NCBI GenBank assembly: GCA_025506515.1
Contig: CM046456.1
Location: 9,609,208-9,673,207 of the forward strand
DNA length: 64,000 nucleotides
Reading direction: 5' to 3'
From: Flaveria trinervia
Lineage: Eukaryota; Streptophyta; Magnoliopsida; Asterales; Asteraceae
Numbering within the stretch: the first letter of the stretch is position 1; each line of letters opens with the position of its first letter. Under the pieces are notes generated by a model, which had not been told where the DNA came from, searched no databases, and saw only the letters and a list, made by a program, of their open reading frames with translations. A program made the translations under genes and the position numbers. Below, piece by piece: positions 1 through 13,200 of this stretch.

Positions 1-62
1 TCCATACTAAAAGATTTCCATGCAAATATGCAATGTATGCATATAGACAAAACTATTTAAAA

Positions 63-596
63 GGTTATTGGATTTTAATAATTCTAACATTCATATATTG
101 GTCGGGATTATTCCCAACTCAGCAAATGTTTACGGACACTCACCACTTTAAGTTTATTATCCTGCATCGATCCCTTACTAACTGAGAGTTAATACCGTTA
201 GTTTTTTGACGACGTAGATTACTTATATGGCCAAAACACTAAGTAGAAAGTTGAAATCAACTATCTGGTCCGTCAATCTAAAACTTGTGCAACCTAAAAC
301 CCATCAATTTTCACTTTCTGGTTTGAACCATTTAACTCGTTAAAGGTAGATTTAAAGTGAGGATGGATGCTAGACACTAAACAAGGATTTAATAGAGGTT
401 GGGCGATGACATAGTTGAAAAATAATTCAAAGTTAACTCCATTTCATAAAAAAAAATAACAGATGTTAACTTTTAGTTAATTAGGGATTGTTGAAGGGAA
501 ATAAATTCAAAGTTAGGAGTGTCTGTAAACATTTCCTGAGTTGGGATTAATCTAGGCCAATACACGAAAGTTTAGATTATTAAAATCTAATAACCC
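63..596. mobile_element. ~535-bp foldback MITE, copy 1 of 3
   Basis: The left end reads GGTTATTGGATTTTAATAAT and the right end reads inversely as the same motif, with inverted homology reaching roughly 150-200 bp inward. Two more copies lie at 40152-40682 and 42095-42615. The long inverted ends suggest a non-autonomous Mutator-like element, but the target duplication of this copy is not clear. No coding capacity is visible. Confidence 0.7.
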
Positions 597-2700
597 TAAA
601 ATAAACAATGATGTTCGTTTAATTGTTAGAAAACACCAAAATACCTTACATATACGACACGCGTTTTTAAGCTCAAACATATATGACCTCACCTCAAAGT
701 TATTTGGCATTCACCACTGCCCTCTGGGAATGAAAATCACTCGATGAGAGTATGCAACAAAGGATAACACAAGCCTACAAGGTTTTAACTCTAAATCAAC
801 TAATAAACTAACATAAGAATGCTATAAATATCATAAGGTATTTAGGTATTCTAGAAAGCGTCTAATATATTAAAAATCTGATAGAATCAAATGTTGATAA
901 TTCGGAGAAAGTCATAAAACTAGGGGATGATGTGTGTCATCCATTACTTTTATACTTTTGTTCATTGTTTACTTTTCAACTTGTATTCTAAAATTAGGGT
1001 TTTTTTCCTTCATAAAATAATATGTTCTTTTGCTTAAATTCTAACACTTGGAAATATTATGACACACTTTTTGTGTACGATTTAAAAAAAAACACAACCA
1101 CACATGTTAAAAATAGAATGAATATCTATAAAAGAAAAATCATTCCAACCATATTAATTCTTTGTCCTCCTTACAAGCACCTAAAAACTAAATACCCCCA
1201 CAAATATAAGTTTCAAGTTTGAATTATTATTACTTTTTATATTCAATACACCCTTATCTTTGTTCACCTTTCTCATTACCATCTTTCCATGCTATTGCCT
1301 ACCTCATTGTGTTATGGCCGATAGCCATAGTCTTCATTCATATTCTTGTTGCTATGATTTTCTTTATTTTAATGTTGTCTTGTGGAGTTGTTCATCCAAT
1401 TTAATTTCACATCATCTTTTATCTCTTCTTATTAATGTCTCAATTGTCGTCACTTTTCCTTCCTTATTAATATGTTTCTCTCGATTGTTTTGTCTTGATA
1501 GTCACCTCAAACTACTTTAGATCATGTCCCTTAGATTAACAATGTGATACCCAAACTAACAACCCGGACTCGTATCCACTTTCATTATGTTGTAAAACCC
1601 ACAAACATATTGTAAAGTTAAGCATAATAAAAGGTTTAAATGTAATACTGACTATCTAGTTATATTTTATAAAATTAAACTAATTCGTATAAGAATTTAT
1701 AATAAAAGATATTAAAGAAACAACATCTTAACATGTTAGTTGTAATAATAAAATATTTTTCAACAACAATTTTTTAAAACAACTAACTCCATCCAAACTT
1801 GCACTTAGGTACTCTAAACCAACACCATTTTTACGAAGCAAACATAATACGACTAGACCAATACATCATTAGTAATATAAATTAACTACTTGAATGTGTC
1901 TCAGATTAAAATAGTAATTAAGCCTCCGCGCCTTGCGACGGAACATGATCTGGTTAAGCAAACACTAACGTAAACCCGTACGTTACGGCATGAGCATTAA
2001 TAATATTTGAAAATATTATATTAAAAAAATGAAACAACTAAAATTTAATCTTCAAAAACCGTTTAGAGTCTTTTTATTATTTTCATCCATGTTTCAATAT
2101 ATTTGACTGGTAAAAAAATGAAGTGCATTTTTTATTTGTACGGTGTACAATAGAAATTATAAGTTGATAGTGTTTAAATATTAAAATGCAATAAAACTAG
2201 GTTGTTTCAATGTTCAATAGTTAATAAGTTTGTTATTAAAACCATGTAGCACATACTTCAAATCCCTATACTTAAAATTTAGTTTACCAAAAAGATAATT
2301 TAAGATACAACATTTGAAGTTTATGTTATAATTACAATGCATCAATCAAATTGATAATTAATATTATATTAATTATAAATAGTTTAAAAATATCTTTTTA
2401 ATCTTTTTTTAAATCCATCTAATCTTCAAACTATAAGATTTAAACCTTCAACCAACGAAAAGAAAATAAAATCTGATATACACCTGAACACATAACCAAA
2501 TTCTCTTTAACAAATTGAAACTATGTAAATAATCCTAGTTCTTAAAGGATAATAACTTTAGAGAATATTTAGCAAAGAGTTAGATCTACATTTGTGTAAC
2601 TTCATTTACAGGTATACATAAATACAACAACACAAATGCGAGACGAAAGCGATGATATTTTGACCTGACATCGGTGGCCGCCATGCTCAAAACCAACATT
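597..2700. other. Intergenic, AT-rich, no gene seen
   Basis: Only short open frames without recognisable protein features occur here. The last ~100 bases before the gene start at 2760 are presumably promoter and 5' UTR, with runs of TCATCA, but I cannot place a TATA box with confidence. Confidence 0.5.
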
Positions 2701-2759
2701 ACGATCATCAATCAAATCTCATCTTCATCATCACTCAAAACTTTTCAATCTATTCATCA

Positions 2760-4635
2760 ATGGATTCATCATCATCATCATCATCATCACCCTCACTTTC
2801 ACCTTCATCATCATCACCTGTAAATTGGGAAGCCCTAGATGCACTTGTGATCGAATTCGCCAAATCCGAAAACCTAATCGAAGACTCATCTCCTCCTACT
2901 TCTCCATCTTCATCTTCATCTTCGTGTTCGTCTTCGTCGTATCAGTATCGGTTGCTGATTCTTCAAATCAGGCGCTTGTTGCAATCCGGTGACGTCGATT
3001 CCGCCATTGATCTGTTGCGCGTTCATGCTCCTTCGGTTTTGGATGATCATCGTCTGCTGTTTCGGTTGCAGAAGCAGGTGAGGGAATTGTTGCTTCGGTT
3101 TGTGATTTTGTGTGGTGAATTGGATTGATTTGTGATGAGGATTTTGTTTGTGAAGAAATTTATTGAGCTTTTGAGGAAGGGAACGGAGGAGGATCGTAAC
3201 GCTGCGATGGATTGCCTGCGGAATGCACTTGCTCCTTGCGCTCTCGATGCGTATCCTGTATGTTTCTATAGATACATATAGATGTGTGTGTGTACATATT
3301 GTTTTCTGTTAGTATTTGTTTATGTTGAATGTTGTTGCCGTTAATTTGGCATCTTTGGACTATTAGGACGTCAGAATTCTGCTTGCAAAGTTAGTTAGTT
3401 GTATTGTGGATGAGTGCCGTAGGGTAGTTAGAGGCAAACTATATGAATCATTAATCCAGAAACGGACTCTGGATTCCATTTTGGATGCTACCTTAAAAGG
3501 AAGTAAATCGTTGTATTCTTATCCTTATGCCCCAACAATATATAATTTTTCAACTCTACTGAATATGTGGGTGTATATAAGCATGAGTATTCTTGCTACT
3601 GCATGAAGGGGGTGTGGACTATGGAGCTATTGACTAAAAGCGGAGTGAATAAATTTCAGTTTGAAACTTTTGCATGTTACCTGAGGTCTTCGTATGTTTC
3701 TTATTGCCTGAACACATGAAGCTGTAGTTGCATTCAAAGCTTTTGTATGATGGAATGCTGTGATGATGAATATAAACACAATTACACAAGATTTCATAGT
3801 ATCATACAAATAGGGATCATAAAGTGTGTAGTTTTCAGAATCATGGGCGAGCAGTATGTTTGTGGCTAAAGGCTTCACGCCCACGACTTGATTCTATGAC
3901 CATCTTTTTATTTAGGAAAGCATAAGCAGAAGATGCACAGAATTTGATTGGAAACTGAACTAAAAATTAGCAAATTGTGATGATGTGATCTCTTTTATTG
4001 GAATTAATAGCCCTCCTGATTTTGAGAACTGAACTACCACGATGTATGTTTTTCTATGTGTATATATGCATTGTATCGGTTGTGACATGATTCTATTCTT
4101 GATTCTAAGGAAGCATATGAAGAATTCAAGCACGTGCTGCTTGCTTTTATATATGATAAAGATGATCAATCTTCTCCTGTTGTAAATGAGGTAAGAATTC
4201 TCTATGACTCTATTACTATAAATTGTATCTTGTAGGGTAATATGATCTATTTGAATAGCATTAATGTTTGTGGGCACATTTTATGGTCCGTTGTATTGCA
4301 TGTCTAAAGTATTTTACTTTGGGGAGAAAGTTTTGTGTTTTTTTATTCAAATAAAGTAACCTTGTTACCTTAAAGTCTTGCGGTATCACCATCTCTTACT
4401 ATATGTACATGCTTATTCATCATGATAATGACGGATAATAATTTATACCTGATGATTGCTCAGTGGTCTGAGAGGAGGCTGTTTGAACTAGCTGGATTGA
4501 TGACATCTGTATTAAGAGCTCACTTACATGCATATGATCCCGTTTTCTCGATGGCAATCAGATACCTAATCAGGTCTTACAATTGTTTATATTTTAGAAT
4601 CCTTGTCAGCAGTTCTCTCTCATATCTCTTTTGCT

Positions 4636-4667
<32 letters not shown>

Positions 4668-7600
4668 GCACAAAAAAGTGGCTTTGATTGATATCCTACC
4701 AATCTTTCAGCATACACAAGGGATTTTGCTTTCGCCAAGGGATTTCTTCTCCAATAACAGATCTTACTGAGAGGTTGCTGCTTGAAGAGCGTGATCTCCC
4801 TGCCACTCCACAAGAGGGATTGTTTGAAGCACCCCCATTTGATGAGGTACTTTTTTGTAGTTTAAGTTTTTTTGGATTTCAGCAGCTTGGCATTTTATAA
4901 CATGATAGGTCAACATGTGAACTTTAAATGTACAATCATCATTTTTTTTTCGCATATCAAGCTCATATATATATTTTGCTTCTCTGTTTGTATATGAGAT
5001 CAGGTGGACATACAAGCCCTTGCACATGCTGTTGAGCTTACAAGACAAGGGGCAGTTGATAGCTTAAAATTTGCGAAGGGTGATCTATTTCAAGCATTTC
5101 AGGTAAGCTTATTGTATAAGGGTACACTTGACCTTTAAATCTAGTTATATGAATTTCCTGTTCCTTGATATATCTAACTTAGCAAGAAGACGTCCATATA
5201 TTCAGCTAGCACCTCTGAAATTGATGTCTGTATTAATGATTATGTAAAATTTTAAATTAAATTGCTACCCTTTCTATGGCATGTCATTTTTTTAGCGGCA
5301 TATGACCTCTTGAAGCTGTTTTGTCTTCATTCCAGGATGCTCATAATACTAATTTGATACTTTGTGGGGTTTTGAATACTCATTTAATGTTTACGCATAA
5401 GTCAGATATATTCCAGTAACTAAACATCATTGCCAATAAATACATTTGGGTATGGAGTATATAAGTTTGGGCAAGCGTTTTATTTTTAATGTACTCCTTT
5501 TTTCCATATTAATGCTTCATTTAATACTTTGTGGGTGATGAAAGTAGTCTTTAATTAGATTCTGGAAAAGTTTAAAAACATATCAATCTCCATTGATGTT
5601 CTTGGCAGTTCCTCAATTAAGGTTATACACGAAACACATGAGCATATAGTCTTGGCATTGTTGCTAGTACTGCTTCCTGATAGAAAATAAAAGATTGTCT
5701 ATGCATGAAGCAGTAGGAAATTGACTTAATAGTATCTGTTACAGAATGAAATATGCCGTATGAGATTGGACATCACCATGCTTGATGAACTCATTCACGA
5801 GTACTGCATCTACAGGGGCATTGTCAACTCTGGTGGTCCAAACACTTGTGAGTTACACCCAAATCATTTACACAGTTCCCACTGTTTAATTTATTATACT
5901 GATTACTTGTAATTCCACATTTCTACAGCCCAAGGAACACAATCAGTCTCAAATCAAACAGAATCAGAATCTACTGTATCTGCAGACTTCTCTCTTGAAG
6001 TCAGATGTGGATCGAGTAAGCTTGCTGACACTGACATGGATTCACCTGGAACTGGTGATGTCAGCATTCAGAATCCTGAAGCTGAAGAACGGTACCTGTG
6101 TGGTAGCACAGTCAGCGGTCATGAAGACTGCAGTACCAGTGCAATTTATCGACATAAAGCTTCTAAAGTCCTTCAAAGAAACAAGAGTCGGGGAATCGGT
6201 GATAGGAACAAACGTAAGAGGTGGAAGGGAAGGCATGAAGTACAAGCTAGTGCCAGTATATCAGAGGAGCAGCAGGTATGCTTTGATTTTCGTGTGTATT
6301 ATTATTGGTGAATGAAATTTGACTTGCTTTTGTGCTGCAGGTATCTGAAATATCATCTGCTGTAGATGCTAGTGGCGATAAAGAGGAGACATATGAGATT
6401 ATGCTGGCAGTGAAGGAGTTGGCAAACAAAGGAATGGCTGCAGAGGTTGTAGAAGAAATAAATGAAATGGATCCTACCTTTTTCACTCAAAATTATATTC
6501 TTCTCTTTCAGCTAAAAAGGGTAAGTGACATATATATTTGGTTAAATCCAGTCCCTGGCACCCCAAGCAGATGTAAAAAACATAATAGAATATAACTTAA
6601 AGTGGCCTTGTACATTGCTTACATTAAGGATTAAGTTGCTTTTTATCTTAGCCTTAACCACTGAATTTAAAAGACAAAATTACCCTAGTATACTTATGAA
6701 ACAAGCTGCTGACCTTTACCTTTGGCACTGGTTCCAGATTGAATTTTTGAAGCTGGTGAATGCGGGTGACAATTCTCGTGCACTAAAAGTTGCTTCTTCT
6801 TATTTGGGACCTTTGGCAACAAGAGATCCAGCTCTCCTAAAGCCCTTAAAGGAGACTTTGTTGGCCTTTCTTACACCTACTGAAAAATTTCTGGGGAAAG
6901 CTTGCCCTTTCATGCTCTTTCCACTTCACTCCAGGTCATTATACTCTTCTTTATTTATAATGCTCTTAATATGACTGTAAGAGTAATTAATATTGGATAC
7001 TAGTGGATCCTATTCCCAACTTGGTCGATGCTGCTCGAAATTAAGTATTTTTCATATTGCTTGTTATTATTTGGAGAATCTTGTTTATTTTTCTTGCTAT
7101 ATTAGTTTAACAGTCTTAATCCTGAAAACTACTCCCTTGAATGCATAAGTGTCTTATGTACCTTGACGGTGTTGTAAGCTCATGTGTGAGATCACTATGT
7201 ACTTGTTGGTAGTGTGACTGCATAACCTACTTAAACATCCTTTCTACCACCATGTGCTTAGAAGCATGTGTGGTGTGTTAGGACTCAAGCGGCGCAACGG
7301 AACCAACACACGAACACGCACAAACGATTATCACACGAGAATAGAACAATAAACAACACAAAGATTTAACGTGGTTCGGTTGGTGTGACCTACGTCCACA
7401 GCCACTAGGGTTTTCTTTATTTGCTCAGTACAAAGATTACAAATACATAACAGGGTATATATAGAGACTAATTAGGGTTAACAACTTAATTAACAAAAAA
7501 ACTAAATATGGGCCCAAGCCCAAAGCCTTCACAAACCCAACAATCTCCCACTTGAAGGCTTTGCGATAAATTCTAACACGCTATTCAGTAATCTTTAAAC

Positions 7601-10180
7601 AGGTCTTCCAAGCCTCCGGTTCTCAAAGAACAAGCTAAGACTTTAGACTCCATCATATCTCCTAGTTGCGGGACCCCTCATCATCACGTACCAGAAGGGC
7701 CAGTTAAAGCTCCCCCGAGCTCCAACTCAGTCGTGGCTAGTCCCGCCAACGACTTATCCTCCATCTTAACCGGTTTGGACATTCCATCAGATTCAAAGAT
7801 ACACAGAGGATCACTATCACTCTCCAAATTTAGCAAACAATCACGAGGAGAGAATTTTTAATCGTAGTCTTTAAAACCCAACGATTCTTTGTAACTATTC
7901 CCGTAACACATCTCGTGCTCCCACTGTCATCGAATCCCCTGAATGGTTTAGACTTTCGAACTCGTTCACCTAACATCCCTGCTCCAGACTTCACGTTTGC
8001 AAAATGAACTCTCTTAGCACCAGATTTAGTGAACCGGATTTTGTCGTGCTTAACCGGGACGGTCATACATCCCTCAACAGGTACCTCAACCATATACAAT
8101 GACCCACTCTTCATACCACGAGCAATTACCAGATTACCATTGATCACCCTCCATTTACCACTACCAAACCTCACTTCAAGTCGTTGTTCATCCAGCTGAC
8201 CAACTGAAATCAGTTTCTTCTTCAGCCCCGGAATCACCCTGACATTCTTTAGGTTTCATGTAGTACCCAATGAAGTAACCAGATCAATATCGCCCATGCT
8301 CATTACCTCAAGTATCTCGTCATTGGCTAATCGTACCTTTCCAAAATTACCATGTTTCAGATTCACCATCGTTTCCCCGTTGTCCATGGCGTGAAACGAA
8401 GCCCCTGAATCCATGACCCAAGAGTCCACATTGTTTTTCACATAGAGTATCAATGCATCATCATCAGAAACATCCCCGGCAACAGTGTTCACTTCTTTCT
8501 TATTCGGACATTGACTCTTAACATGCCCCACCTCATTGCAGCTCCAACACTTTACATTCTTCCTAGGTTTAGATGAACTCCTTCCTCGACTCCCACTGTT
8601 CCTGTTATTTCCCCGACCCCTGCTAACATTTAGTAGTTCACTATTAGATGATTCACCCAAGTTCCTTCTTCTGACTTCTTCACCTATAATTAGATCTCGA
8701 ATACCATTAAAGTGAAACCCTTAAGTCCCCACAGAACTTGAAATTGCAGTCACAGTTCCAGACCAACTATCAGGCAGAGACGACAACACTAGTAGAGCCT
8801 GAACTTCATTATCAAACTTAATTCCAATAGATACAAGTCTTGTTAAAATTGAATTAAGATTGTTAATGTGAGCAGTCATTGAGCTTCCTTCTCTCATCCT
8901 TGTGTTCACCAGCTCCCGAATCAAGAACACCTTATTCGCCGCAGACGGTTTCTCATACATATTTGACAAAGCAGTCATCATACCACGAGCCGTGGTTTCC
9001 TTAATGACAATAAAAGCAACATTTTTCATCAAAGCCAATGAAATAACCGCACGAGCCTTTTTGTCCTTAGATTCCCAATCAGCTTGTTCTATTTTCGCAG
9101 GTTTTTCTTCCAGTACCATATCCAAGTCCTTTTGACATAACAATGCTTCTATTTGCATTTTCCACCAAACTAAAATCAGAACCGTTCAATTTTTTGATCA
9201 CAACCTTCCCGTCTTCAGCCATCTCAAACAACAAACAAGAAGCAAATCGAAACAGTGAACAGACACAGCAATACCATGGGCTTGAACTTGACGATTGTTT
9301 TACTGAACACTGTCAATTGACCGATTTGCTCCTACAATAAACCTTGTAGACAAATCTAAATCCGAACATACTTTTCTTTCACTAAACACGGTTCCCCAAA
9401 CAGTTGATAATAATTAATACCCGTCAATAAATAAACACTTGAAAAACACAAACCCTAACTTTTACCCGACGAATCGAAGAGTTCTTCACCAAACCCTAAT
9501 TGACGGCTCAAAGAGTTTAACTTTGTACTAACCTTCTCTCGTTGTTCTTGAATACTTATGATGACATAAATTGTCACAAAAGGGATCACCACCTTTTTTT
9601 TTCTTTATTCTGTCCTTAGTGCTCCAAGAAAAAAATATCTTTTTTTTATATATATATAGGGGAGGGTTCAAATGAGAACCACCTTTTTTGTGAGAACTCT
9701 AAGAACCAATCTCAGTCACTTATTTTTTATCACATGCAAATCACATGCCATTTCCCCCTTTTTCTTAAACGTTCGTAACTTTTTCTCACGACATCATTTT
9801 TTCAAAAAAATTCACCATAAAATTCAGTATTTTCCTAAAAAAATCGTACATCCGTTGGTTACATATGTGTAAATCTAGTTATACACATGTGTAGTACTGG
9901 ATTTACACGTGTAAATCCGATATTACACGTGTAAAACGAATTTCGTTAAAAAAACGGGAATTTTTTTTAATTTTTATAAATTTTTTTATATTTTTTTTAT
10001 GAAAGAGGGAAAGTTGGGGAACATTTTTGTGTTTTTATTTTTTTATTTTTATGTTATTTTTTGATTTATAAATTTTTTAAAAATATGTTTTTGTTAATTA
10101 CAATTTTGCCATTGAGAACTAGTGGTTGAGATTGGTTCTTAGAGTTCTCACAAAAAAAGCTAGTTCTCATTTGATCTCTC

Positions 10181-10225
<45 letters not shown>

Positions 10226-13200
10226 CATGTCTATGTATGTATGCATGTCTATGTATGTATGCATGTCTATGTATGTATGCATGTCTATGTATGTATGCAT
10301 GTCTATGTATGTATGCATGTCTATGTATGTATGCATGTCTATGTATGTATGCATGTCTATGTATGTATGCATGTATATGTATGTATGCATGTATATGTAT
10401 GTATCGTATGTATGCATGTATATGTATGTATGTATCTCTCTCTCTCTCTATATATATATGTATGTATATATATATGTATGTATGTATATATATATATATA
10501 GGGGAAGGATCCCTTGAAAACCATAATATAAATGAAACCAAGTGTTACATATATGTAATTACGTGTTACAAAGTGTGCAAGGTCTAAAACCGAATCGCAA
10601 AGCGTATAAGCGGAGGGCTTTTCGTACGCTAAGCGCTAAGTCTTTATATAATTTTTTAAATATAATCCTATAGGTTTTTTAGCATCCCCACCCAAAATAT
10701 AGCTATGAATAATGTTTATGTATGCTTTAATATATAAATTACATGTATGTATAATTTCTTTAGCAACATTTATAACATTTTGAAGCAAAAAAACACCCCT
10801 ATACAAGAAGTGCGTGCCTCGGAGGGAATTTTCCCCAAAAAATCGTGCTTTTCTTACACTTCTTGTACAACATGCTCCTTGTGTTGCAAAAAGCCCCAAC
10901 CCTCGCCTCAAGGGTCGTCTTGCGACTAGCCGCGCCTCAAGCGTGCTTTTTAAAACCAAGCAACTAAGAGTTACATACATGTAAGTTGTTTTATCATCAT
11001 CGACGTTCATTGTAGTTTATATCAGAAAATATGTAGTGACCTTAAAAAGTGAGGTTGAAATTTACTCAAATATTTTTTTAAACATTTAAAAAGTTAAATC
11101 AATTATAAATTATGTGATTGGGTAGTGGTGGTTTTCACGGTTTTCAATTATAAACATGGTTTTTATTTGATCTCTCTCCTATATATATGTATGTGTGTAT
11201 GCATGTGTGTGTGTTTTATAGTATAAATTAATACTATTCTCTCATTTTGTGTTCCAACACCATAATGCAAAACAAGTGAGCCCCATGTTGCATGTGCCTT
11301 TGCTTCTCGCCTCCGCTTTAGGGACCTTATCACCTCGAAGCATCTCCTGCTTTTTAAGATGCTGCTACCACCAATGCGCTTTTCCTTCACTTCTCCTTCG
11401 AACCTCTCGCCACTTCACTTACACAGTCCACTCTACTCTACCCAATCACACCATCATTTTTGTCTTCTCCTTTTCATTTTTTAATTTGTTGTTTTATACT
11501 TCCTTTTTCAAATTTTCTTGGTCATTGTTACTTATACATGTTAACGTGACTGTATTTAACTATTTATTATAATACATTTATTTAATCACTAGGTTAGTAT
11601 CCCGTGTATTACACGGGTTAAATATATAAAATAATAAATAATTAGTATTAAAAATTTATGAATTATAAAACCATATTTGAAGATAAAATATGATTATAAT
11701 TGCATATGAATAGCTATTTCAAGTAAATAAACAATAAGGTTATAGATAGATAGATATATAGATAAATAGATAGTCTTTTATTAAACGGATTATAGTTAGT
11801 AATAAACACAAAAATTACAGTACGATATTTTAATATAGTTATATATACGTACTTGTTCAAGAGATAAAACAATTATACTATTTTTAACTCTCTTATCTAA
11901 ATAGTTTCATTTTAAAATATTTGTTTTAAGCTTTTCTTATACAATTTGTTGTTTATAAAAATCTTGTTTATTAAAAACTCAAGTTTCTAATTATTCTAGT
12001 TTTAATAAAACTACTTTTAGAAAATTTCATATTTTTTATAATTATTTTAAAAAAGGACTGATTTAAATATTTTGTTTCAAAAGGTTTAATGTTTTAGAAA
12101 AGATATGAATTTTAATTTTTTTAATAAAATTTATTTTTAAATACATAGTTTGATTTTAAAAAAATATAGATGAGAGATAAAAATGTATTAGTTGACCAAA
12201 TTAATTTTTATGAAGAGAGAAATTGTTTGAGTGCTTAAATTACTTTAGGGTGGTTTTATTTGGACACCCACAAATTTTAAATCAACACCGGTTGACCCTA
12301 TACGCTGCGTATGGGTCTATACGCCGCATATAAGGTCAACTGACACGAGATAAAACATACCCTATACGTCGTGTATGGACCCATACGCGACGTATAGGGT
12401 ATGTTCTGACAAGACCCATGTTAGACTCGTGTCAGGGTGGCTATACGCCGCGTATGGGTCCATACGCGGCGTATAATTTTCCCAAATTTTTTCGGCAAAA
12501 TTTCAATGTATGGTGAAGAACCTATACGCCGCGTATAGGTTAGGATGTTTTTTATATATTATTGTGGGTATAAAAATTTTTGTCGGCTTTATTTTGTATG
12601 TTAAGGTTGACACTTCGCGTATAAGTTATATTTTGTAACATATTAATCGATAATTTTAAATCTTAGTTAACAAATAAAACATATAAAACAAAACAAACAT
12701 TAAATGATAATATAAATAAATAACGAAGTTTTAATACATAACAAAATAAAGGTACAACTAATAATATAAAAAACTACGGTGAATCTGGGTAATGTCGAGG
12801 CGGTGGCAAGTATGGAGGATCAATACCAGCAGCACGGGCTCGTGCAATCTCAAGCTGAACGTGCCAATCCATAAGATCCTCAACTTGATCGTGGCGACGA
12901 CCCTGATCCCGTAATCTCGTAGTAATCTCCTGCATAAATGTCTCCATACATGCAGGCACTCTTACATCTCTATAAATATGTCGAGGGAACTGTGATTGAG
13001 GAGGCGGCTGATGTGCTGGCGGCTGGTCGTGTGGTGGCTGATCATGCGGAATATGCTTCTGCTGGTGGTGTGGATGGTCATTGCTGAACAGGTGCCGGAT
13101 GCCAGATCTCACCGAGTCGAAGAGAGAACCGTATGCCACCCGGAAACTGGCGTATAATACGCATGCCGAATAACATACGGCGATCTAATCTCACCGGCTC

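Larger units (their letters stand above)
7276..9600 (-). mobile_element. Non-autonomous Ty1/Copia-derived element with gag and protease only
   Basis: In minus orientation the order is gag (UBN2-type), CCHC zinc knuckle, aspartic protease motif, GAG-pre-integrase, polypurine tract and 3' LTR. No integrase core, reverse transcriptase or RNase H is present. The 3' LTR is recognisable, but I could not find a matching 5' LTR, so the right boundary near 9600 is approximate. Frameshifts break the reading frame. It sits antisense in intron 10 of the CTLH gene. Confidence 0.75.

Noticed and set aside
592..598. Telomere-like CCCTAAA
   Set aside because: A single heptamer at the edge of a MITE; no array.
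2760..3128. A stand-alone 122-residue serine-rich protein
   Set aside because: Only the first 106 codons belong to the protein; the rest reads through the donor at 3078 into intron 1.
9250..9600. 5' LTR of the intronic Copia-derived element
   Set aside because: I looked for a copy of 7276-7542 here and found none. TGGTATTGCTG near 9260 only partly resembles a tRNA-Met primer site.
10215..10433. CRISPR-like array
   Set aside because: The repeats are directly adjacent without unique spacers, and the context is a plant nuclear genome.
10126..10587. Several overlapping open frames of 85-153 codons on both strands
   Set aside because: They are translations of the 18-bp minisatellite and TA tracts; all frames are open because the unit length is divisible by three and lacks stops.
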